Part shown: positions 61,839-64,000 of the stretch, one piece after another
Layout: the number at the start of each line of letters is the position of its first letter
Position numbering within the stretch: position 1 is the first letter of the stretch
NCBI GenBank assembly: GCA_003151825.1
Contig: PLYO01000022.1
Span: 16,496 to 80,495, forward strand
Direction: 5' to 3'
Origin: Ignavibacteriota bacterium
GTDB taxonomy: Bacteria; Bacteroidota; Ignavibacteria; Palsa-1295
DNA: 64,000 nucleotides
Made by a program: the position numbers and the translations under genes
Notes under the pieces: model-generated
Told to the model about the DNA's origin: nothing
The model's input: the letters and a program-made list of their open reading frames with translations, nothing else
Database searches by the model: none

Positions 61839-63338
61839 ATGTCATCAATTCAGAGCGATTTAGCCGAATTAATTGGCATTCTTCGACTGAATGCACAAAA
61901 ACGTGCTGATTCATTATTTACGTTAAAAGGAAAATACACAATACTCCGGCGCCTCGCACGAAAATTCGCATTTGAAAAGAATATCGATGAACATGCATGG
62001 GCGCTCGAAATTTGTGGGAAATCCGAGCATTCGACTTCCTACACCTGGCATCGGTCACTTCTCAGGCGCGAACTTATGGACCAAATGTTCCGCCTTGAAA
62101 TTCGCACAGGCCCGCAGCGCCGCAAAGCGACGTACCAGCTTCGCAAGTCGATCTTCTTAATAAAGACACTGCTCCTTTTCGGAGCGCGCCGCACCGCAAT
62201 CTCGCTGGTGCCGGTCGCAATGAAGATCGCAAAGGAATATGAGCTAACCTCCGACCGAATCGAGCTGCTGGATGCGCTCTGTAGTAATGCATCGCTCAAT
62301 GGCTGGCGGCTAAAATTTGAACGGTACGATCGTGAACTGCGTGAAGCGTTGCGGCTCCGAGTCGCAGAGGTGGAGATTACATCCTTAGATAGGCAAATGG
62401 ACATCGAAAACATTGGCCGGGCACGTCCGAGTGAACATGCACTAAAGCTCGCGGAGACTGCCCCGCATGAATCGCTCATTTTATTTCGTGAATTTCCAAC
62501 CTTCAATCTTGGGATCGCGTATTACCGCATCGCGACATCTGCTTCAGTAATGACGAGTGATTTCAAGCACGGCCTCACCTTGTGTGAAAATGCTCAAGCC
62601 TTCCTTTCCCGTTTTCCAAAGTTATATACCGCAAGCATAAAAGGTGAGTTTGAATTGAACCGGCTCTGGATGGCACTCGCCACTCGGAAGTACGAAACAG
62701 CCGCAGAGGTTGCCGCCGAGTGCCAAAAATTGTTTCTGGAAGGATCGAATAACTGGTTCATCGCACGAGAATATGAGTTTCTTTTGCTCATGCATACGAA
62801 GCAATGGCAAGACGCCATTCATCTGCATCGGCTGATCGTAACCCAGAGCCGCTTCCCGGTTCAGTCCGATCAAGTGAAACAAAAATGGGAGTTATTCGGT
62901 CATTATGCCGCTCTGATCCCGGAGGTTGGGAAGACGCATTCCACCGTTACCAAGAGCAATGCTTTTGAAAAGTTGCTTCGCGAGGTTCCGATCTATCATC
63001 AGGATAAGGAAGGTTATAACACATCGCTCTTCATTTTGCAGTATCTGATCCTTGCTTCACACGGAGATGTAAAGACGCTGACCGAGAAATCGGAAGCGAT
63101 GGTCAAGTTTGTGTATCGAAATTTCCGCGGACGACACGAAGGGCAGTCCTATGCCTTTTTAAAGACGCTACTGATCTTGAATAATTCTGATTTCGATGTG
63201 AAAAAAGCAAAAACACGCGCAAAGAAATATATTGAGGTTTTCAGCGCCGCAAGTATCGAGAAAGTGGACGAAACCCAAATCTTGCCCTTCGAGGTAATGT
63301 GGGATTGGATTACGAATTGGCTTGGAACTACCAGGTAA
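61839..63338 (+). CDS. Cytoplasmic helical-repeat protein, unknown function
   Basis: A 499-residue protein without signal or membrane helix, almost wholly alpha-helical. It begins SSIQSDLAELIGILRLNAQKRADSLFTLKG and includes TPR-like pairs (FNLGIAYYRIATSASVM, MALATRKYETAAEVAAECQKLF, LLLMHTKQWQDAIHLHRLIV). Proteins of this make-up are common, unnamed, in Bacteroidota-type genomes. It converges with the AraC-type regulator gene, 29 bases between stops. A role as regulator scaffold is possible but not shown. Confidence 0.6.
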   Translation: MSSIQSDLAELIGILRLNAQKRADSLFTLKGKYTILRRLARKFAFEKNIDEHAWALEICGKSEHSTSYTWHRSLLRRELMDQMFRLEIRTGPQRRKATYQLRKSIFLIKTLLLFGARRTAISLVPVAMKIAKEYELTSDRIELLDALCSNASLNGWRLKFERYDRELREALRLRVAEVEITSLDRQMDIENIGRARPSEHALKLAETAPHESLILFREFPTFNLGIAYYRIATSASVMTSDFKHGLTLCENAQAFLSRFPKLYTASIKGEFELNRLWMALATRKYETAAEVAAECQKLFLEGSNNWFIAREYEFLLLMHTKQWQDAIHLHRLIVTQSRFPVQSDQVKQKWELFGHYAALIPEVGKTHSTVTKSNAFEKLLREVPIYHQDKEGYNTSLFILQYLILASHGDVKTLTEKSEAMVKFVYRNFRGRHEGQSYAFLKTLLILNNSDFDVKKAKTRAKKYIEVFSAASIEKVDETQILPFEVMWDWITNWLGTTR

Positions 63339-63367
63339 CTCTCTATCAAGCGAATTGTCAGGCACGT

Positions 63368-63949
63368 TTACACATTCTCGAGGCCGCCCATCCGTTTATG
63401 CTTGATATTCCTGAAAAAGGTCGGCGTCAGGCCGGTAATCTTTTTGAATTGATTGGAAAGCGCCGCCACGCTGCTATAATGGAGCCGATAGGAAATTTCG
63501 GTGAGTGAGAGTTCGTCATAAACGAGCAATTCCTTTGCGCGCTCGATCTTGTGTTTGAGGATAAATTGTTGAATGGTCGTGCTCTCGACTTCGGAAAACA
63601 AATTGGCGAGATAGGTATAGTCGTAATTTAGTTTTTCGGTCAGATGATCCGACCAATTTATTCTTAACGCTTCGTCGGAATAATGAATGGCCTCGACAAT
63701 CACCTGCTTAATCTTTTCAACCAAAATGGCCCTTTTATCGTCCATCAACTCGAACCCGGATCGCTTCAAGGCAATCGCCAGCGCTTCTCTCTGATCCTGG
63801 GAGAGCGTTTCATTTACTACGACTTCGCCTAACTCCACGCTCGAGTAGGAAAGGCCGAGGTTTTCTAATTCGGCGATCACCACCATTTTGCAGCGAATGC
63901 TCACCATATACTTAATGTAGAGCTTATGGATGTTTTCCGGACGTTGCAT
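63368..63949 (-). CDS. AraC-family regulator with HMA-like N-terminus
   Basis: A 193-residue regulator. The C-terminal 100 residues are an AraC/XylS double helix-turn-helix (LTEKLNYDYTYLANLFSEVESTTIQQFILKHKIERAKELL, LSLTEISYRLHYSSVAALSNQFKKITGLTPTFFR). The N-terminal part (YMVSIRCKMVVIAELENLGLSYSSVELGEV) has the shape of a heavy-metal-associated domain and one Cys where HMA proteins have CxxC. Short AraC proteins of this type are frequent in Bacteroidota. Because AraC proteins bind direct repeats 21 bp apart, it is the best candidate activator of the nine composite promoters in this window; this link is inference. Confidence 0.85.
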   Translation of the reverse strand: MQRPENIHKLYIKYMVSIRCKMVVIAELENLGLSYSSVELGEVVVNETLSQDQREALAIALKRSGFELMDDKRAILVEKIKQVIVEAIHYSDEALRINWSDHLTEKLNYDYTYLANLFSEVESTTIQQFILKHKIERAKELLVYDELSLTEISYRLHYSSVAALSNQFKKITGLTPTFFRNIKHKRMGGLENV

Positions 63950-64000
63950 TTTAAAAAACGTGCAATAAAAAATGACAAATTTTTATAGTCTGCCCCCCAG

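Noticed and set aside
1..64000. tRNA, rRNA, integrase or transposase genes
   Set aside because: None recognised on either strand by eye.

Overview
The window looks like a chromosomal segment of an uncultured bacterium of the Bacteroidota/Chlorobiota branch, most like Kapabacteria or a neighbouring lineage. Support: several proteins end in type IX secretion (T9SS) type A sorting tails, there is a PorV/PorQ-like outer-membrane protein and a GWxTD protein, and many promoters carry the Bacteroidota-type TAnnTTTG -7 box. Shine-Dalgarno sequences are rare. No tRNA, rRNA, CRISPR array, transposase or phage structural module was seen. The lineage is inferred from these traits, not from a phylogenetic marker.

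Layout. 1-10.3 kb: a truncated lipoprotein, a SLOG-SLATT type membrane protein with a His-rich linker, two lipoproteins, an M28 peptidase, a secreted protein, then housekeeping genes rplY, pth and a detached atpC. 10.3-17.8 kb: a large RCC1/T9SS protein, and an ECF sigma factor followed by an unusual anti-sigma/beta-barrel fusion and a lipoprotein. 17.8-21.1 kb: a translationally coupled envelope operon (GWxTD protein, LpxL-like acyltransferase, family 9 glycosyltransferase). 21.2-32 kb: PorV-like protein, a 1348-residue secreted protein, a TonB-dependent receptor and a BNR/T9SS protein. 32-38 kb: engB, a thioredoxin-fold/TPR protein, a Cys-rich secreted protein and two tandem T9SS paralogues.

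38-64 kb is a dense accessory region of small envelope and stress-type genes: response regulator plus coiled-coil histidine kinase, two OmpA proteins and a chimeric OmpA relic, two lmo0937-type mini membrane proteins, a DUF3494 (ice-binding-like) T9SS adhesin, YceI, cupin, YtxH, an AsmA-like protein, His/Asp/Arg-rich secreted peptides and Ser/Asn-rich disordered proteins. Much of it is made of duplicated modules.

Main discovery. Nine promoters (one at 34.1 kb, eight between 44.2 and 54.2 kb) share one composite element with fixed geometry: a GTGTGAAT box (GTGTGAAA in one copy), two TGTAAC direct repeats exactly 21 bp apart (TGCAAC in one copy), and a TAnnTTTG-like -7 box whose last base is always 29 bp past the end of the proximal repeat. 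The 21-bp spacing next to the core promoter is what AraC-family activators use, and a short AraC-family regulator with an HMA-like N-terminus lies at the end of the cluster (63.4-63.9 kb). I infer an envelope/osmotic-stress regulon with this AraC protein as first candidate activator. Promoter, leader and signal-peptide modules seem to be reused in front of unrelated mature proteins.
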